64,000 nt of DNA from Acidobacteriaceae bacterium (GTDB lineage Bacteria > Acidobacteriota > Terriglobia > Terriglobales > Acidobacteriaceae): contig DAIDKP010000015.1 of the NCBI GenBank assembly GCA_027449965.1, positions 1 to 64,000 on the forward strand, in the 5' to 3' direction. The notes beneath the pieces are model-generated. The model worked only from the letters and a program-made list of their open reading frames with translations. It did not search any database and had not been told where the DNA came from. Positions 24,956 to 35,538 of the stretch are shown piece by piece. The stretch's first letter is position 1. Each line of letters begins with the position of its first letter. A program made the translations under genes and the position numbers.

Positions 24956-26326
24956 CTACTCGCGGGTGCTGATGCCCAGCGCTTTCATCTTACGATAGAG
25001 GTGGCTGCGTTCGAGGCCCAGCAGTTCGGCGGTGCGGCTGACATTGTTTCTGGCCTCTTCCAGTTTTTTCAGAATGTAATCGCGCTCATAGGCGTCGCGC
25101 GCCTCCTGCAGCGTGCTCCAGTCACCGCTTCGCGCGTGGGCTCCGGCGCGCTGCGTCAGCGGTGGAAGGTGGCGACGCTCGATGCGCAGAATGCGCGGGT
25201 TCAGGATGAGCACACGCTCGATGACGTTGCGCAGTTCGCGCACATTGCCCGGCCAGTTGTGCTCGGCCAGCGCTTCCAGAGCGCTTTTCTCGATCTCCAT
25301 ATGAGGCCGTCCATATTCGCGGCCAAACTCGCGCAGCAGCTCTGCCACCAGCGGAGGAATATCCTGCATCCGCTCGCGCAGCGGTGGCACAAAAAACGGC
25401 ACCACGTTCAATCGATAGAAGAGGTCTTCACGAAAGTTGCCTTTGTGAATCTCATCTTCCAGATCCTTGTTGGTGGCCGCAATCACGCGTACATCCACTC
25501 GAATGGGCTGCGTGGCGCCCAACGGGGTAAAGCACTGTTCGTCGAGAGCGCTGAGCACCCTGGCTTGCGTCTTCAAGCTCATATCACCCACTTCGTCCAG
25601 AAACAAAGTGCCGCCGTCGGCTCGCTCCAGCACGCCGCGTTGCTCCGTCGCAGCACCGGCCTGTGCGGCCGGATGAGCGGCATTGCGATAGCCAAAGAGT
25701 TCCGCCTCGATGTGGGCCTCTGGAATCGCGGCGCAGTTCAGTTCCACAAACACGCGGTCGCGGCGCAGGCTCTCCGCGTGAATTGCACGCGCGATGCGCT
25801 CCTTGCCCGTGCCCGATTCGCCGTAGATGAGAACGCGCCCGTTGGTCGGCGCCATCAGCCGAATCTGCTGGCGCAGCGCTTTGGCTGGAACGCTCTCTCC
25901 GGTCAGGCTGCTGGTGGCGGCAAACTGCCGTTGAAACTCCAGATTGTCGTGACGCAGACGGCGCGCTTCCACGGCATGGTGCACCACCAGCAGCGTACGC
26001 TCCAGCGAGAGCGGCTTTTCCAGAAAGTCATAGGCACCCAGCCGGGTTGCGCGCACGGCGGTTTCAATCGTTCCATGACCGGAGATAATCACCACCTCAG
26101 GCCGCGCATCGGCGGCGAGAGTCTGCACATCGGCCAGCACGTCAAGCCCGTCGCGGTCCGGTAGCCAGATGTCCAGCAGCGCTACATCAAAGGCAATATC
26201 CTGCATCCGCATCCAGGCCTCAGTCGCAGTACCAACTGAGGTGACGTGATAGCCCTCTTCGCGCAGAATCTCTTCGAGCGAAGTGCGGATTTCCATTTCA
26301 TCGTCGGCAATCAGGATGTGGCTCAT
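24956..26326 (-). CDS. NtrX/NtrC-type response regulator lacking the GAFTGA loop
   Basis: A 456-residue regulator. Receiver domain 1-120 with phospho-acceptor Asp52 (LLDIWLPDRDG); AAA+ domain about 145-380 with Walker A GESGTGKE (169-176) and Walker B LFLDE (241-245); Fis-type helix-turn-helix at the end (EARNNVSRTAELLGLERSHLYRKM). Where sigma-54 activators have the GAFTGA loop after ELFG, this protein has YRNAAHPAAQAGAATEQRG (213-231), so contact with sigma-54 is not expected. It lies 6 bp after its cognate sensor kinase on the same strand. The pair resembles NtrY/NtrX, which responds to nitrogen or redox state; the signal is not readable here. Confidence 0.88.
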   Translation of the reverse strand: MSHILIADDEMEIRTSLEEILREEGYHVTSVGTATEAWMRMQDIAFDVALLDIWLPDRDGLDVLADVQTLAADARPEVVIISGHGTIETAVRATRLGAYDFLEKPLSLERTLLVVHHAVEARRLRHDNLEFQRQFAATSSLTGESVPAKALRQQIRLMAPTNGRVLIYGESGTGKERIARAIHAESLRRDRVFVELNCAAIPEAHIEAELFGYRNAAHPAAQAGAATEQRGVLERADGGTLFLDEVGDMSLKTQARVLSALDEQCFTPLGATQPIRVDVRVIAATNKDLEDEIHKGNFREDLFYRLNVVPFFVPPLRERMQDIPPLVAELLREFGREYGRPHMEIEKSALEALAEHNWPGNVRELRNVIERVLILNPRILRIERRHLPPLTQRAGAHARSGDWSTLQEARDAYERDYILKKLEEARNNVSRTAELLGLERSHLYRKMKALGISTRE

Positions 26327-26332
26327 CGATGC

Positions 26333-28657
26333 TCAATTGGATGCAACGGGATGGGATTCGGTTTCGCATATCGCGGTTTCTATCGTGTCTTTGGGTGTCG
26401 GTTCACTCACAGGATCGGGCGTCGGCAGGCACAGCAGAAAACGCGCGCCCTGCGGAACGTTCTTTTCCGCCCTGATCGATCCGTGATGGTCCTGCGCAAT
26501 CTTGGCCGCAATGGAAAGTCCCAGTCCTGTGCCGCGCTGCTTGGTGGAGTAAAACGGCAGAAAGAGTCGCTCGCGAATCTCCTCGGTCAATCCTGCTCCG
26601 GTATCGCTGATGGCAATCTCAACCTGCGATCCATCGGCGGCGACTGCGCTGGTCACGGTGAGCACTTTCAGCAGGCTGTTTTGCATCGCTTCCGCAGCGT
26701 TGTCGATCAGGTTGGCCAGCGCGCGCCGGATGGCTCCTGCATCCACCATCACCGCGGGCAGATTGCGCTGCAGGTCCACGCGCAGCTGAATGCCCTCCAT
26801 GCGACCGGCAAACATCTTCAGCGCTTCTTCCACGACGGCATTGATCTCGCAAAGCCGCGGCTGCGGGGCGGGGAACTCGGCCAGTGCGGCAAAATGGTCA
26901 AACAGCGCGCGCAGACTGGCCACGCTGCTCAGGATTACTTCGCTGCACTTGCGCAGCACCATCGGCGTCTCGGCGGTTGGCTTGTCCAGATGCCGCAGCA
27001 TTCGTTCCGCGGAGAGGCCAATGGGCGTAAGCGGGTTTTTCACCTCGTGCGCAATGCGCTGCGCGGCTTCTTTCCAGGCCATCTGTCGCTGCGCCCGCAG
27101 CAGCTCGGTCGTGTCTTCCACCACCACAATCGTTCCGCCCTGTCCGTCGGCCAGGTCAAGCCGTGCGCAGGTCACGGCCAGATGTGGCGTCGTCGGCGCG
27201 GCTTTGGTCTCCAGCTCTGCGGAAGCGGCTCCCATGCGATGACTGCGCCGGATCAATCGCTCCAATTCCTCTGCGCACTCCGGGGGAAATGCCTGGGAGA
27301 TGGGACGGCCTGACAGCAGTTTTTCTTCCGGCTGATGCATCAATGCGGCAAATGCTCGATTCGCCATGGTGATCCTTCCGCTGCGGTCCAGCGTGACCAC
27401 GCCGCTCGGAATCGTCTCCAGAATCGTCTCCAGTTCACGTCGGCGCACGTCCAGATGGCGATTGGCGTCGGAGATCTGCTCGCGAGCACTCTCTGCGAGT
27501 TTGCGACTGTTTTCCAGGTCCTCAGCCATGTGGTTGAAGGCTCCCACCAGATCGGCCATCTCCCCGCTGGACTCCACTGCAACTCGTTTCTCCAGCTTGC
27601 CTTCGGCAATCTCATCCATGGCGTCGGCCAGCGCCTCCACCGGGCGCGTGATTTGTTTGGAAAGAAACAGCGCCAGCCACATGCTGGAGAAAAAGACCAG
27701 CGCTGTGATGAGCAGCAGCATGAATAGATACGTGGTGCGAATGCGATTGCGTGAGCGAAACAGCTTCCAGTACTGGCTTGCGCCCTGGCGAATCTGATTT
27801 GCCGATTCGCTCAATCCTGGCGGCAATGGCAGGCCCACTACCACGATCTGGCCGCTTGTCGTCTCCGCCAACCCGGTCACAAACTCCCGGTTTCCCACCG
27901 TCAGCACCGGCTCATCCGTTCGCTGCGCAACGGTCAGCAGGTCATCGGTCAGCTTGCCGTGAAGCTGGGTCGCCTGCAACGCGCCATCGTCGATCCACGG
28001 CAGAACGCTGCGCGGCGCATTGGGCGGAGGCAACTGATAGCCCAGCACGGATTTGCGATCCACCGAATACAACGCCACAAAGCCGCCCTCGAGCGTGATG
28101 CGCCGGGAGTGAAATTCATTCAGCGCGACGTCAGGATTTCCGTCCATAGCGCCGGAGGCCGCAATCGCCTGCGCCTCCAGTCGAGCATTGGCGGCGGCGT
28201 AGTGGGCAAGCTGATAGACCACACGCACCGAGTTCGCGCGCAACTCCGAGGTGGGCTGTGAAAACCAGCGGTCCACCGAGCGGTTCATCAATACAAAACT
28301 GAAAAGAACCATGAACGCCGCGGGAAGCAGTGCGATCACCGCTGCACCCACCACCATGCGGGTTCTCAGGCGCGAACCAAGGGCGCGGCTACGCTCATCC
28401 AGATACAGCTTGACGATGTTGCGCAGCAGCATCACCAGCAGCGCCATCAGCGTCAGAAACGCAAGCACGGACGTGGCCGTGAAAACCAGAATCTCGCCCG
28501 TGGTTTGCGGCGTCAGAAATCGAATGCCATTGGTGTTGAATGCGTTCAGCGCGATCAGCGCGGAAAGCAGCACAAAAACCCCCGCGGCCAACAGCAGAGC
28601 AGTGCGCTTCCTCGAGCGTCGCCCTTGTGTATACGCCGCTGGATCCAACAATGACAT
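26333..28657 (-). CDS. NtrY-like membrane sensor histidine kinase
   Basis: A 774-residue kinase starting MSLLDPAAYTQGRR. The topology is NtrY-like: three N-terminal membrane segments (first ALLLAAGVFVLLSALIAL), an extracytoplasmic domain (about 150-310), then another segment and HAMP (SKQITRPVEALADAMDEIAEGKLEKRV). A PAS domain (ETIPSGVVTLDRSGRITMAN) follows, then HisKA with His in HEVKNPLTPIGLSAERM, and HATPase with NLIDNAAEAM, DTGAGL and GTGLGLSIA. It should phosphorylate the adjacent NtrX-like regulator. TATAAT ends 7 nt before the ATG, which suggests a leaderless mRNA with its own promoter, separate from ald. Confidence 0.9.
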   Translation of the reverse strand: MSLLDPAAYTQGRRSRKRTALLLAAGVFVLLSALIALNAFNTNGIRFLTPQTTGEILVFTATSVLAFLTLMALLVMLLRNIVKLYLDERSRALGSRLRTRMVVGAAVIALLPAAFMVLFSFVLMNRSVDRWFSQPTSELRANSVRVVYQLAHYAAANARLEAQAIAASGAMDGNPDVALNEFHSRRITLEGGFVALYSVDRKSVLGYQLPPPNAPRSVLPWIDDGALQATQLHGKLTDDLLTVAQRTDEPVLTVGNREFVTGLAETTSGQIVVVGLPLPPGLSESANQIRQGASQYWKLFRSRNRIRTTYLFMLLLITALVFFSSMWLALFLSKQITRPVEALADAMDEIAEGKLEKRVAVESSGEMADLVGAFNHMAEDLENSRKLAESAREQISDANRHLDVRRRELETILETIPSGVVTLDRSGRITMANRAFAALMHQPEEKLLSGRPISQAFPPECAEELERLIRRSHRMGAASAELETKAAPTTPHLAVTCARLDLADGQGGTIVVVEDTTELLRAQRQMAWKEAAQRIAHEVKNPLTPIGLSAERMLRHLDKPTAETPMVLRKCSEVILSSVASLRALFDHFAALAEFPAPQPRLCEINAVVEEALKMFAGRMEGIQLRVDLQRNLPAVMVDAGAIRRALANLIDNAAEAMQNSLLKVLTVTSAVAADGSQVEIAISDTGAGLTEEIRERLFLPFYSTKQRGTGLGLSIAAKIAQDHHGSIRAEKNVPQGARFLLCLPTPDPVSEPTPKDTIETAICETESHPVASN

Positions 28658-28664
28658 GCCAGCA

Positions 28665-28670
28665 ATTATA
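28665..28670 (-). promoter_or_regulatory. TATAAT -10 element giving a leaderless ntrY-like mRNA
   Basis: A perfect TATAAT on the reverse strand with 7 nt between it and the ATG at 28657. There is no Shine-Dalgarno in that gap. No good -35 is visible at 17 bp. Confidence 0.45.
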
Positions 28671-28715
28671 GGCGGAGCAGGAACAACTGTGCCGTTCTCG
28701 TGCGCCCGGCCACAA

Positions 28716-29831
28716 TCAGCCGATAGCCTCTGCGGGTGCTGTCCAGTCACGACCCTGCGACTCTGCTACTCCGCGATGGGTCAACTTGCCGCGATAGACA
28801 TTCAGTCCCTCGGCCAGCCCGGCATCGGCACGCAGCGTAGCTTCAGCACCCAGATTCGCCAATCGCATCAGATACGGGAAGGTCGCATTGGTAAGCGCCA
28901 GTGTGGAGGTATGCGGCACTGCGCCGGGCATGTTGGTGACGCAATAGTGGACCACACCATCGACCACAAACGACGGATCGGAGTGCGAAGTGGGACGTGC
29001 CGTCTCTACGCATCCGCCCTGATCGATGGCTACGTCGACGATCACGGCGCCTTTTTTCATGCGCGCAACCATCGCTTTGGTCACGATCTTCGGCGCAGTG
29101 GCACCGGGAATCAGCACTCCGCCCACCACCAGATCAGCCTCGCGCGTGGCATGTGCCACGTTGTAGCTGTTTGAGGCCAGCGTATGCAGCCGGCCGCTGA
29201 AAAGATCGTCCAGCTCCCGCAGGCGATTCAGGTTCATGTCCACCAGGGTCACGCGCGCGCCCATGCCCATGGCAATCTTGGCGGCGTTGGTGCCCACAAT
29301 GCCACCGCCAATGATGCAGACATTCGCCGGCGGCACGCCGGGCACGCCGCCCAGCAGGATGCCGCGTCCGCCGCGTTCTTTCTCCAGATAGGCCGCGCCC
29401 ACCTGAATGCTCATCCGTCCGGCCACCTCGCTCATCGGCGTCAGCAGCGGCAGTGTGCCTGCCTTGTCACGCACGGTTTCATAGGCAATGCCCGTCACCT
29501 TTGCCGCCAGCAGGCGATCGGTCAGCTCCGGCAGCGGAGCCAGATGCAGATAGGTGAAGAGAACGAGGCCCTCGCGAAAATAGGCATACTCGGCGGCCAC
29601 CGGCTCTTTGACTTTCACCACCATATCGGCCTTGCCCCAAACGTGGCCCGCATCGCCCACAATCTCCGCACCAGCATCCTGATATTCGTGATCGGGAAAC
29701 CCGGATTGCGCACCGGCATGTGTCTCCACCAGCACCGTATGACCGGCATCGGTCAAAGCGCGGGCACCGGCAGGGGTCACACCCACACGGGCTTCATGGT
29801 CCTTGATCTCGCGCGGAACTCCAATTATCAT
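28716..29831 (-). CDS. ald: Alanine dehydrogenase
   Basis: A 371-residue cytosolic enzyme, the usual family length, that interconverts L-alanine and pyruvate with NAD. Start: ATG 29831 ([17 protein letters not shown]) with GAGGAG upstream. Signatures: [21 protein letters not shown]; catalytic Lys and His regions [26 protein letters not shown]; Rossmann loop [28 protein letters not shown]; and the [17 protein letters not shown] loop. It catalyses ammonia assimilation or alanine catabolism, which suits its position before an NtrYX-like pair. TACAAT (29860-29865) is a plausible -10. Confidence 0.95.
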   Translation of the reverse strand: MIIGVPREIKDHEARVGVTPAGARALTDAGHTVLVETHAGAQSGFPDHEYQDAGAEIVGDAGHVWGKADMVVKVKEPVAAEYAYFREGLVLFTYLHLAPLPELTDRLLAAKVTGIAYETVRDKAGTLPLLTPMSEVAGRMSIQVGAAYLEKERGGRGILLGGVPGVPPANVCIIGGGIVGTNAAKIAMGMGARVTLVDMNLNRLRELDDLFSGRLHTLASNSYNVAHATREADLVVGGVLIPGATAPKIVTKAMVARMKKGAVIVDVAIDQGGCVETARPTSHSDPSFVVDGVVHYCVTNMPGAVPHTSTLALTNATFPYLMRLANLGAEATLRADAGLAEGLNVYRGKLTHRGVAESQGRDWTAPAEAIG

Positions 29832-29859
29832 CGTCGATTCTCCTCGAATTTCACTCCTC

Positions 29860-29865
29860 ATTGTA
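29860..29865 (-). promoter_or_regulatory. -10 element of ald
   Basis: TACAAT on the reverse strand, 28 bp before the ald ATG and upstream of its GAGGAG site. The same hexamer occurs ahead of the M16 peptidase (37052-37057), mreB (38524-38529) and the uracil-DNA glycosylase (56742-56747). Confidence 0.4.
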
Positions 29866-29934
29866 GACGGTGCAGAGGGTTGTTGGCAGCACCGGGAAGA
29901 AGAGGAACGCGCCTGTACAGGGGTGGGTGTGACG

Positions 29935-29980
29935 CAATGAAAAATCCCGGACGCTCAGAGGGCATCCGGGATTTTCATTG
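29935..29980 (-). terminator. Terminator after infB
   Basis: On the reverse strand, AATGAAAATCCCGGA and TCCGGGATTTTTCATT form a long stem around a 13-nt loop; the T-rich side lies within the stem. It ends the rimP-nusA-infB unit about 20 bp after infB. The stem also has a T-run on the + strand. Confidence 0.8.
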
Positions 29981-30000
29981 AGGTTGAGGTCGTGGCAGCA

Positions 30001-33000
30001 TCAGGCCTTGGCGGAGGTTAGAGCGCCCAGATCGCTGGCAATGCGCTCCGTCGAGAAGGCTTCAATCTTGTCGCCTTCCTTCAGATCGCTGAAGCCTGCA
30101 ATCCCCACACCGCACTCCATGCCGTTGGTCACTTCCTTCACATCGTCCTTCACGCGACGCAGAGAGCCGATCTTGCCTTTGAACACCTGCTCGTCTCCGC
30201 GCAGAATCTTCACCTCGGCATCGCGCCGCAGCACCCCATCGGTGACGCGACAACCTGCGATCGTGCCCACCTTGGGAATGCGGAAGATATTGAGCACCTC
30301 CGCACGGCCGATGTAGTTTTCGCGATATGTCGGGTCCAGCAGGCCCAGCATGGCTTTGCGAATCTCATCCTGCAACTCGTAGATGATCGAGTGCAGACGA
30401 ATCTCCACGTTGTCCTGCTGCGCCAGTTCACCCGCTTTGCGCTCCGGACGAACATTGAAGCCGATCACGATGGCATTCGAGGCCGAGGCCAGCAGAATGT
30501 CGCTTTCCGTGATGGCGCCAACGCCCGAGTGGATGACCTTGATGCGTACCTTTTCCGTGGACATGCGCACCAGCGAATCCGCCAGCACTTCCACCGATCC
30601 GGTGACATCGCCTTTCAGAATGATCGGCAGATCCTTAACGCCTGCCTGACGAATCTGTTCAGCCAGTCCTTCCAGCGAGACACGGCTGCTCTTGGCCAGT
30701 TGCGCCTCGCGCTCCTTCATCTTGCGATACTGCGCAATGCCTTTGGCCTTGTCGCGGTCGGCAACCACCAGGAAAGTATCGCCAGAGTCCGGCATCCCTT
30801 CCAGACCCAGCACCTCGACCGGCGTCGAGGGTCCGGCTTCCGTGATGGCTCGGCCACGATCATCAAACATGGCGCGTACCTTGCCAAAGGTATTGCCCAC
30901 GATGTAGCTGTCGTTCAGCCGCAGCGTGCCGTTCTGCACCAGCACCGAAGCGACTGCGCCGCGACCGCGATCCAGCTTGGCTTCGAGCACGGTGCCCACG
31001 GCCTTGCGACCGGGGGTGGATTTCAGGTTGGCAACGTCAGAGACCAGGCAGATCATCTCCAGCAACTGATCGAGGCCCAGGCGCTTCTTGGCCGAAACCG
31101 GCACGTACACCGTATCGCCGCCCCAATCCTCAGGAACCAGTCCGCGATCCGCAAGCTGCTTCATCACGCGATCCGGCTGTGCTTCGGGCTTGTCGATCTT
31201 GTTGATGGCCACGATGATCGGCACATTGGCTGCCTTGGCATGGTCAATGGCTTCAATCGTCTGTGGCATGGGGCCATCGTCGGCAGCCACCACAATCACG
31301 ACGAGATCGGTCACTTTGGCTCCGCGTGCACGCATACGGGTAAACGCTTCGTGACCCGGAGTGTCAAGGAAGACGATCTCGCGCCCGGAGGCAGGTGAGC
31401 CTTCCTTGCTGAAGCGAACCTTGTACGCGCCGATATGCTGGGTGATGCCGCCAGCCTCGCCGGAAGCAACATCCGTCTCGCGGATGGCGTCGAGCAGCGA
31501 AGTCTTGCCGTGATCGACATGGCCCATCACGGTGACCACGGGCGAGCGGGAGACCTCCAGCTCGTCGATGTTGTCGCTTTCCAGAATCTCTTCAATCGCC
31601 TGGTTGGCCAGCTCATCTTCGTAGCTGATGACGGTGGCCGCTGCGCCAAATCGCCCGGCCACATCCTTCACCATCTCCGCATCGAGCGACTGGTTGACGG
31701 TGACAAAGACGCCGCGCATCAGCAGCGTGGCAATCAGGTCCTTGGCGCGAATCTCCAGTTTTTCCGCCAGATCCTTGACGCTGATGCCTTCCGTTACGGT
31801 AATCTCCCGCGTGATCGGCGGCGGCTCCGTGCCCAGATAGACTCCGCCCAGCCGCGGCGGCGGAACAAAGCCCTTCATCGGGCCTTCTTTGGTTTTGGGA
31901 TACTGCTGACGGCCACGGCCACGTGCCGGACCGGAAGGACGCTGCGCGCGCGTCGGCTCACCGGAGGGCGGAACCGCTGGTGGCGCGCCAAATCCACCCG
32001 GACGAGGCCCTCCGAATCCACCGGGACGAGCGCCAAAGCCGGGACGTGCTCCCGGAGCGCCCGGAGCGCTGAAACCGGGTCGTGTCGGATGCTTGGGACG
32101 CGGTCCGCCGGCAGTCTGGCCCGGCTGGTTATAGGGCCGCGAAGGATATCCGCCTGGTGCTGCATTGGGTGCGCCGCCGGGACGTCGTTCGAAGATCGGT
32201 TTGCCGCGCTCCAGCCCACCTCCCTGTGCTCCTGCGGGACGCGGAGCCACAGGCGGCAGAATAGGAGCTTTGTACGACGGGCGCGGGCCAGTCTGAGGCA
32301 TGATGACGCGCCGGGCCGGAGGTGCAACGGATGCCGGTGCAGCGGTTTCTGTGGTTGCAGCGGGCGCAGGAACACTGGCCGCAGCTTCCACGGCAGTTGT
32401 CTCCGGAAGAGCCTGCGTCGCGGCTGCCGGAACGCTGGTTGCCACTTCTACGGGCGGCTCGGCGGGTTTGGCGGCCACCACCACGTCTTCCTGGACGGCA
32501 ACTGCAGGGGCAGGTGCTGCGGAGACGGCAGGAGCTGCCGGGGGCGGCGCGACCGGCGTCGCAGCCGGCTTGTTTTCAGCCGATTCCGTGGCTGCGGGGC
32601 GCACCACCGCGGCAGGCGCTGGCGCGGATGTGATGGCCGGCCTGGGCGGTGTGACCACAGTGCCCGCCGGAGGACGCGCAATCACGGTCTTCGCAGGAGG
32701 CGGCACGGCAATGGCCGGTGCAGGCGTGACGATGCTGGGCGCGGGACGGGGTTGAGGCACAACTTTCCGCGGCGCAGGCCGTGCGGGAACCACCTGAACA
32801 ACCGGCTCTTTGGGTGCGGCCTGCGCGGCTGCCTGCCCTGCTGCCTGTCCTGCTGGTTGCGCGGACGGTGAAGTTCCCTTTGCTGCGGCTGCAGGAGCAG
32901 GTTTGCGTACAGCCTGCTCGGCCTGCTGCTTGCTGGCAAGAATCGCCTTCAACGCGTCTCCAGGCTTGGAGATTCCCGACAGATCAATCTTGGGACGAAT

Positions 33001-33207
33001 CTCCGCCTCGGTTCGCGCACTGAATGCTCCAGCCGCCGACTTGCCGCTTTTCTTCAGGTGATTACGCACACTCTCGGCTTCATCTTCTTCGATGGAGCTG
33101 GAGTGAGTCTTGCCTTCACCCAGATTCATTGCACGCAGAGCATCCAGAATTTGCTTGCTCTTCACTTCCAGCTCGCGCGCCAGATCGTTGATTCGAACCT
33201 TACTCAT
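30001..33207 (-). CDS. infB: Translation initiation factor IF-2
   Basis: A 1068-residue GTPase that brings initiator tRNA to the 30S subunit. The start is [21 protein letters not shown], the typical IF2_N domain; the ORF can extend upstream only to a TTG without support. From about residue 100 to 470 there is an Ala/Pro-rich low-complexity linker, ending in a Gly/Arg/Pro-rich part. The second IF2_N motif ([31 protein letters not shown]) follows, then G1 [10 protein letters not shown]3 DTPGHEAF, G4 NKID, EF-Tu-like domains and the C-terminal fMet-tRNA domain. It is downstream of nusA in the same unit (113 bp gap). Confidence 0.97.
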   Translation of the reverse strand: MSKVRINDLARELEVKSKQILDALRAMNLGEGKTHSSSIEEDEAESVRNHLKKSGKSAAGAFSARTEAEIRPKIDLSGISKPGDALKAILASKQQAEQAVRKPAPAAAAKGTSPSAQPAGQAAGQAAAQAAPKEPVVQVVPARPAPRKVVPQPRPAPSIVTPAPAIAVPPPAKTVIARPPAGTVVTPPRPAITSAPAPAAVVRPAATESAENKPAATPVAPPPAAPAVSAAPAPAVAVQEDVVVAAKPAEPPVEVATSVPAAATQALPETTAVEAAASVPAPAATTETAAPASVAPPARRVIMPQTGPRPSYKAPILPPVAPRPAGAQGGGLERGKPIFERRPGGAPNAAPGGYPSRPYNQPGQTAGGPRPKHPTRPGFSAPGAPGARPGFGARPGGFGGPRPGGFGAPPAVPPSGEPTRAQRPSGPARGRGRQQYPKTKEGPMKGFVPPPRLGGVYLGTEPPPITREITVTEGISVKDLAEKLEIRAKDLIATLLMRGVFVTVNQSLDAEMVKDVAGRFGAAATVISYEDELANQAIEEILESDNIDELEVSRSPVVTVMGHVDHGKTSLLDAIRETDVASGEAGGITQHIGAYKVRFSKEGSPASGREIVFLDTPGHEAFTRMRARGAKVTDLVVIVVAADDGPMPQTIEAIDHAKAANVPIIVAINKIDKPEAQPDRVMKQLADRGLVPEDWGGDTVYVPVSAKKRLGLDQLLEMICLVSDVANLKSTPGRKAVGTVLEAKLDRGRGAVASVLVQNGTLRLNDSYIVGNTFGKVRAMFDDRGRAITEAGPSTPVEVLGLEGMPDSGDTFLVVADRDKAKGIAQYRKMKEREAQLAKSSRVSLEGLAEQIRQAGVKDLPIILKGDVTGSVEVLADSLVRMSTEKVRIKVIHSGVGAITESDILLASASNAIVIGFNVRPERKAGELAQQDNVEIRLHSIIYELQDEIRKAMLGLLDPTYRENYIGRAEVLNIFRIPKVGTIAGCRVTDGVLRRDAEVKILRGDEQVFKGKIGSLRRVKDDVKEVTNGMECGVGIAGFSDLKEGDKIEAFSTERIASDLGALTSAKA

Positions 33208-33320
33208 CCGCCTCTTTTCGTTGTCCAACTACAAGGTTAACTGTTCATCGGAACCTCATGGAGACAATCGCCCGGTCGATTCCATTATCCCCTGAATCCT
33301 GTGTGATCGGAAGACGCTGA

Positions 33321-34844
33321 TTATGCATCTTCCGAGCCTGGCTTCTCTGAATCCGGCGTTTCTGAATCCGCCACCTTTGAATCTGCCATTGCTTCCTCGG
33401 CAACCGGTGCTGACGCTTCGCCGGGTGCAGGCGAAATCTCGGATTCGGAAGAATCTTCCTCCGAGGGTGCTGCCGTTGCATCCGTCTCCTTGACCGCGTC
33501 TGCTTCAGTGGAAGCTGCGGCTGGAAGGGACTCCGAAGCGGGCGGCTCCGGACGAACTTCGCCTTCTTCGTACTCTCCGAAGTAGTGGCGCACCGCGACA
33601 CTGATGCGCTCCAGCGTCTTTTCGCCGATGCCAGGAATCTCTTCGAGCTGCTCTGGCGTCATATCGGCCAGCGCTTCGACGGTCGTGATGCCGGCAGCGA
33701 CCAGTTTCTGCAGAATGGAATCTCCCAGTTCGGTTACCTGCTCGATGGGCGTCGAAGGACCACCGCTGAAAGCAGACATCTGCTGCTCCACTTCCTGGCG
33801 CTTCTCTTCTTCGCTCTTGATGTCGATCTTCCAGCCCAGCAGCTTGGCGGCCAGACGAACATTCTGGCCTTTCTTGCCGATGGCAAGCGAAAGCTGAGTG
33901 TCATCCACGATGACCTCAAGCTGCTTGTTTTCGAGGTCCACAATCGAGACGCGACTCACTTTTGCCGGCTGCAATGCTTTCTCCGCAAAAGTCGTGATCT
34001 CTTCGCTGTACTCGATAATGTCAATCTTCTCTCCGCGCAGCTCGCGGATGATTGACTGCACACGCATACCCTTCATTCCGACGCAGGCGCCAACCGGATC
34101 CACATCCTTGTCGCGGCTCATGACGGCGATCTTGGTCCGTTCACCGGCCTCGCGCGCAATGGCGCGGATGACGACGGTATTGTCGTAGATCTCCGGAACC
34201 TCGGACTGGAAGAGATTCTGAACCAGCTCCGGCGCGGCGCGGGAGACCAGCACCTGTGGTCCCTTGGCCGTGCGATCCACCTTCAGCAGCACGACGCGAA
34301 TGCGCTCGCCGACGCTGAACGATTCCAGCCGCGATTGCTCGCGACGCGGCATCCGAGCCTCCGCCTTGCCCAGGTCGATGACCATGTCCGGCCCTTCAAT
34401 GCGCTTGACGGTGGCCGAAAGCACCTCTTTTTCGCGATGCGCATACTCGTTGAAAACCGTATCCCGCTCTGCGTCGCGCACCTTTTGAAAGATGACCTGC
34501 TTGGCAAGCTGCGCAGCGATGCGGCCCAGCGGACGCGTGTCGAGATAGGTCCGAATCTCCATGCCCGGCTCAATCTCGGCTCCATGCTCGGCCTGCGCCT
34601 CGACAAGCGGAATCTGGTTGATCGGGTCCGTCAGTTCCTCTTCCGGAGCCATCACGGTCCGGTACGCGTAGACGACGATTTCGCCGGTCTCCTTGTTCAG
34701 TTCGCCGCGCATCGTCTGCTGGCTCTTGTAGTACTTGCGCGTGGCCAGTACGATGGCCTCTTCCACGGCGTGGACGACGATCTCCGGGTCAATGTTCTTT
34801 TCCCGGCTCAACATCTCGATGGTTTGGTACAAAGCGCTCGACAT
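33321..34844 (-). CDS. nusA: Transcription termination/antitermination factor NusA
   Basis: A 507-residue protein. Start MSSALYQTIEMLSREKNIDPE; the longer ORF upstream is not conserved in character. NusA N-domain (1-125), S1 domain (about 130-200), KH domains with GACVGMKGMRVQSIIRELRGEKIDIIEY and AIGKKGQNVRLAAKLLGW. A helix-hairpin-helix segment (QLEEIPGIGEKTLERI) comes near the end, then a long acidic Ser/Glu/Ala tail (about 75 residues) that is likely disordered. It binds RNA polymerase and modulates pausing, termination and antitermination. It lies between rimP and infB. Confidence 0.96.
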   Translation of the reverse strand: MSSALYQTIEMLSREKNIDPEIVVHAVEEAIVLATRKYYKSQQTMRGELNKETGEIVVYAYRTVMAPEEELTDPINQIPLVEAQAEHGAEIEPGMEIRTYLDTRPLGRIAAQLAKQVIFQKVRDAERDTVFNEYAHREKEVLSATVKRIEGPDMVIDLGKAEARMPRREQSRLESFSVGERIRVVLLKVDRTAKGPQVLVSRAAPELVQNLFQSEVPEIYDNTVVIRAIAREAGERTKIAVMSRDKDVDPVGACVGMKGMRVQSIIRELRGEKIDIIEYSEEITTFAEKALQPAKVSRVSIVDLENKQLEVIVDDTQLSLAIGKKGQNVRLAAKLLGWKIDIKSEEEKRQEVEQQMSAFSGGPSTPIEQVTELGDSILQKLVAAGITTVEALADMTPEQLEEIPGIGEKTLERISVAVRHYFGEYEEGEVRPEPPASESLPAAASTEADAVKETDATAAPSEEDSSESEISPAPGEASAPVAEEAMADSKVADSETPDSEKPGSEDA

Positions 34845-34941
34845 TGTTCTCTGGCTCGTTCCTGTTGGGTCTCTGCCGACTCCAGGCCGGAAGAGGTACT
34901 GCTTTGTGTTTGCCGGGCGCTGGTGCGCTCCAGCCATCTGC

Positions 34942-35538
34942 TTATCCGTGCGAATCCAACTCGGGCAGCAACTGCGCGCGTTCGACATTGCGCCGCGCAA
35001 TCTCCACTTGCTGAACCCCGGTCTTGCGCGATTTGCTGTTCTGGCGCGTTGCCGTGAGGTCCAGCGTCAAAGTCTCTCCATCAAACTGAGTCAGACGACC
35101 CTGCCAGAAGCGGTTGTTTGCAATGGGCTCCAGCGTCTGCACCTTGACCAGCGAGCCGCGGAAACGCTCAAAATCCTCAGCCGTCGTCAGCCTGCGATCC
35201 AGCCCCGGCGAACTGACCTCAAGCGTGTATTCGCCATCGGGTCCAAGGTCTTCCACATCGAGCAGCGTGCCAAAGTCATGGCTGAAGGCGACACAATCCT
35301 CGTGCGTCAGCCAGCTCAGGTGGCGAGGGTCTGCCACGCCGCCCGGGATCGGCACCCCTGCTGGATCCTGCTGGTGCTGCAGAAGGCAAGCCTCCCGCTG
35401 TGCCGGATTCTTTTCCAGAAAGACGCACAGGACACGCTGCTTTCCGTGCACCGTAAAGGTGACATCCACCACATCCAGCCCCAGCGATCTAGCGACGCGC
35501 TGAGCGGTTTCACGGATTGTTTCGGTTGCAAAAGCCAT
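34942..35538 (-). CDS. rimP: Ribosome maturation factor RimP
   Basis: A 198-residue protein starting MAFATETIRETAQRVARSLGLDVVDVTF. It contains the RimP N-domain, the loop PDGEYTLEVSSPGLDRRLTTAEDFERFRG (family signature EVSSPGLDRPL) and a C-terminal SH3-like part (WQGRLTQFDGETLTLDL). There is an insertion of about 30 residues in the N-domain (REACLLQHQQDPAGVPIPGGVADPRHLSWLTHED). It helps mature the 30S subunit. It is the first gene of the rimP-nusA-infB operon. The Shine-Dalgarno is weak. Confidence 0.93.
   Translation of the reverse strand: MAFATETIRETAQRVARSLGLDVVDVTFTVHGKQRVLCVFLEKNPAQREACLLQHQQDPAGVPIPGGVADPRHLSWLTHEDCVAFSHDFGTLLDVEDLGPDGEYTLEVSSPGLDRRLTTAEDFERFRGSLVKVQTLEPIANNRFWQGRLTQFDGETLTLDLTATRQNSKSRKTGVQQVEIARRNVERAQLLPELDSHG

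Noticed and set aside
31435..32871. Long frame opposite the infB linker
   Set aside because: It is a codon-bias shadow of the Ala/Pro-rich infB sequence: Arg/Gly/Cys-rich, without motifs.
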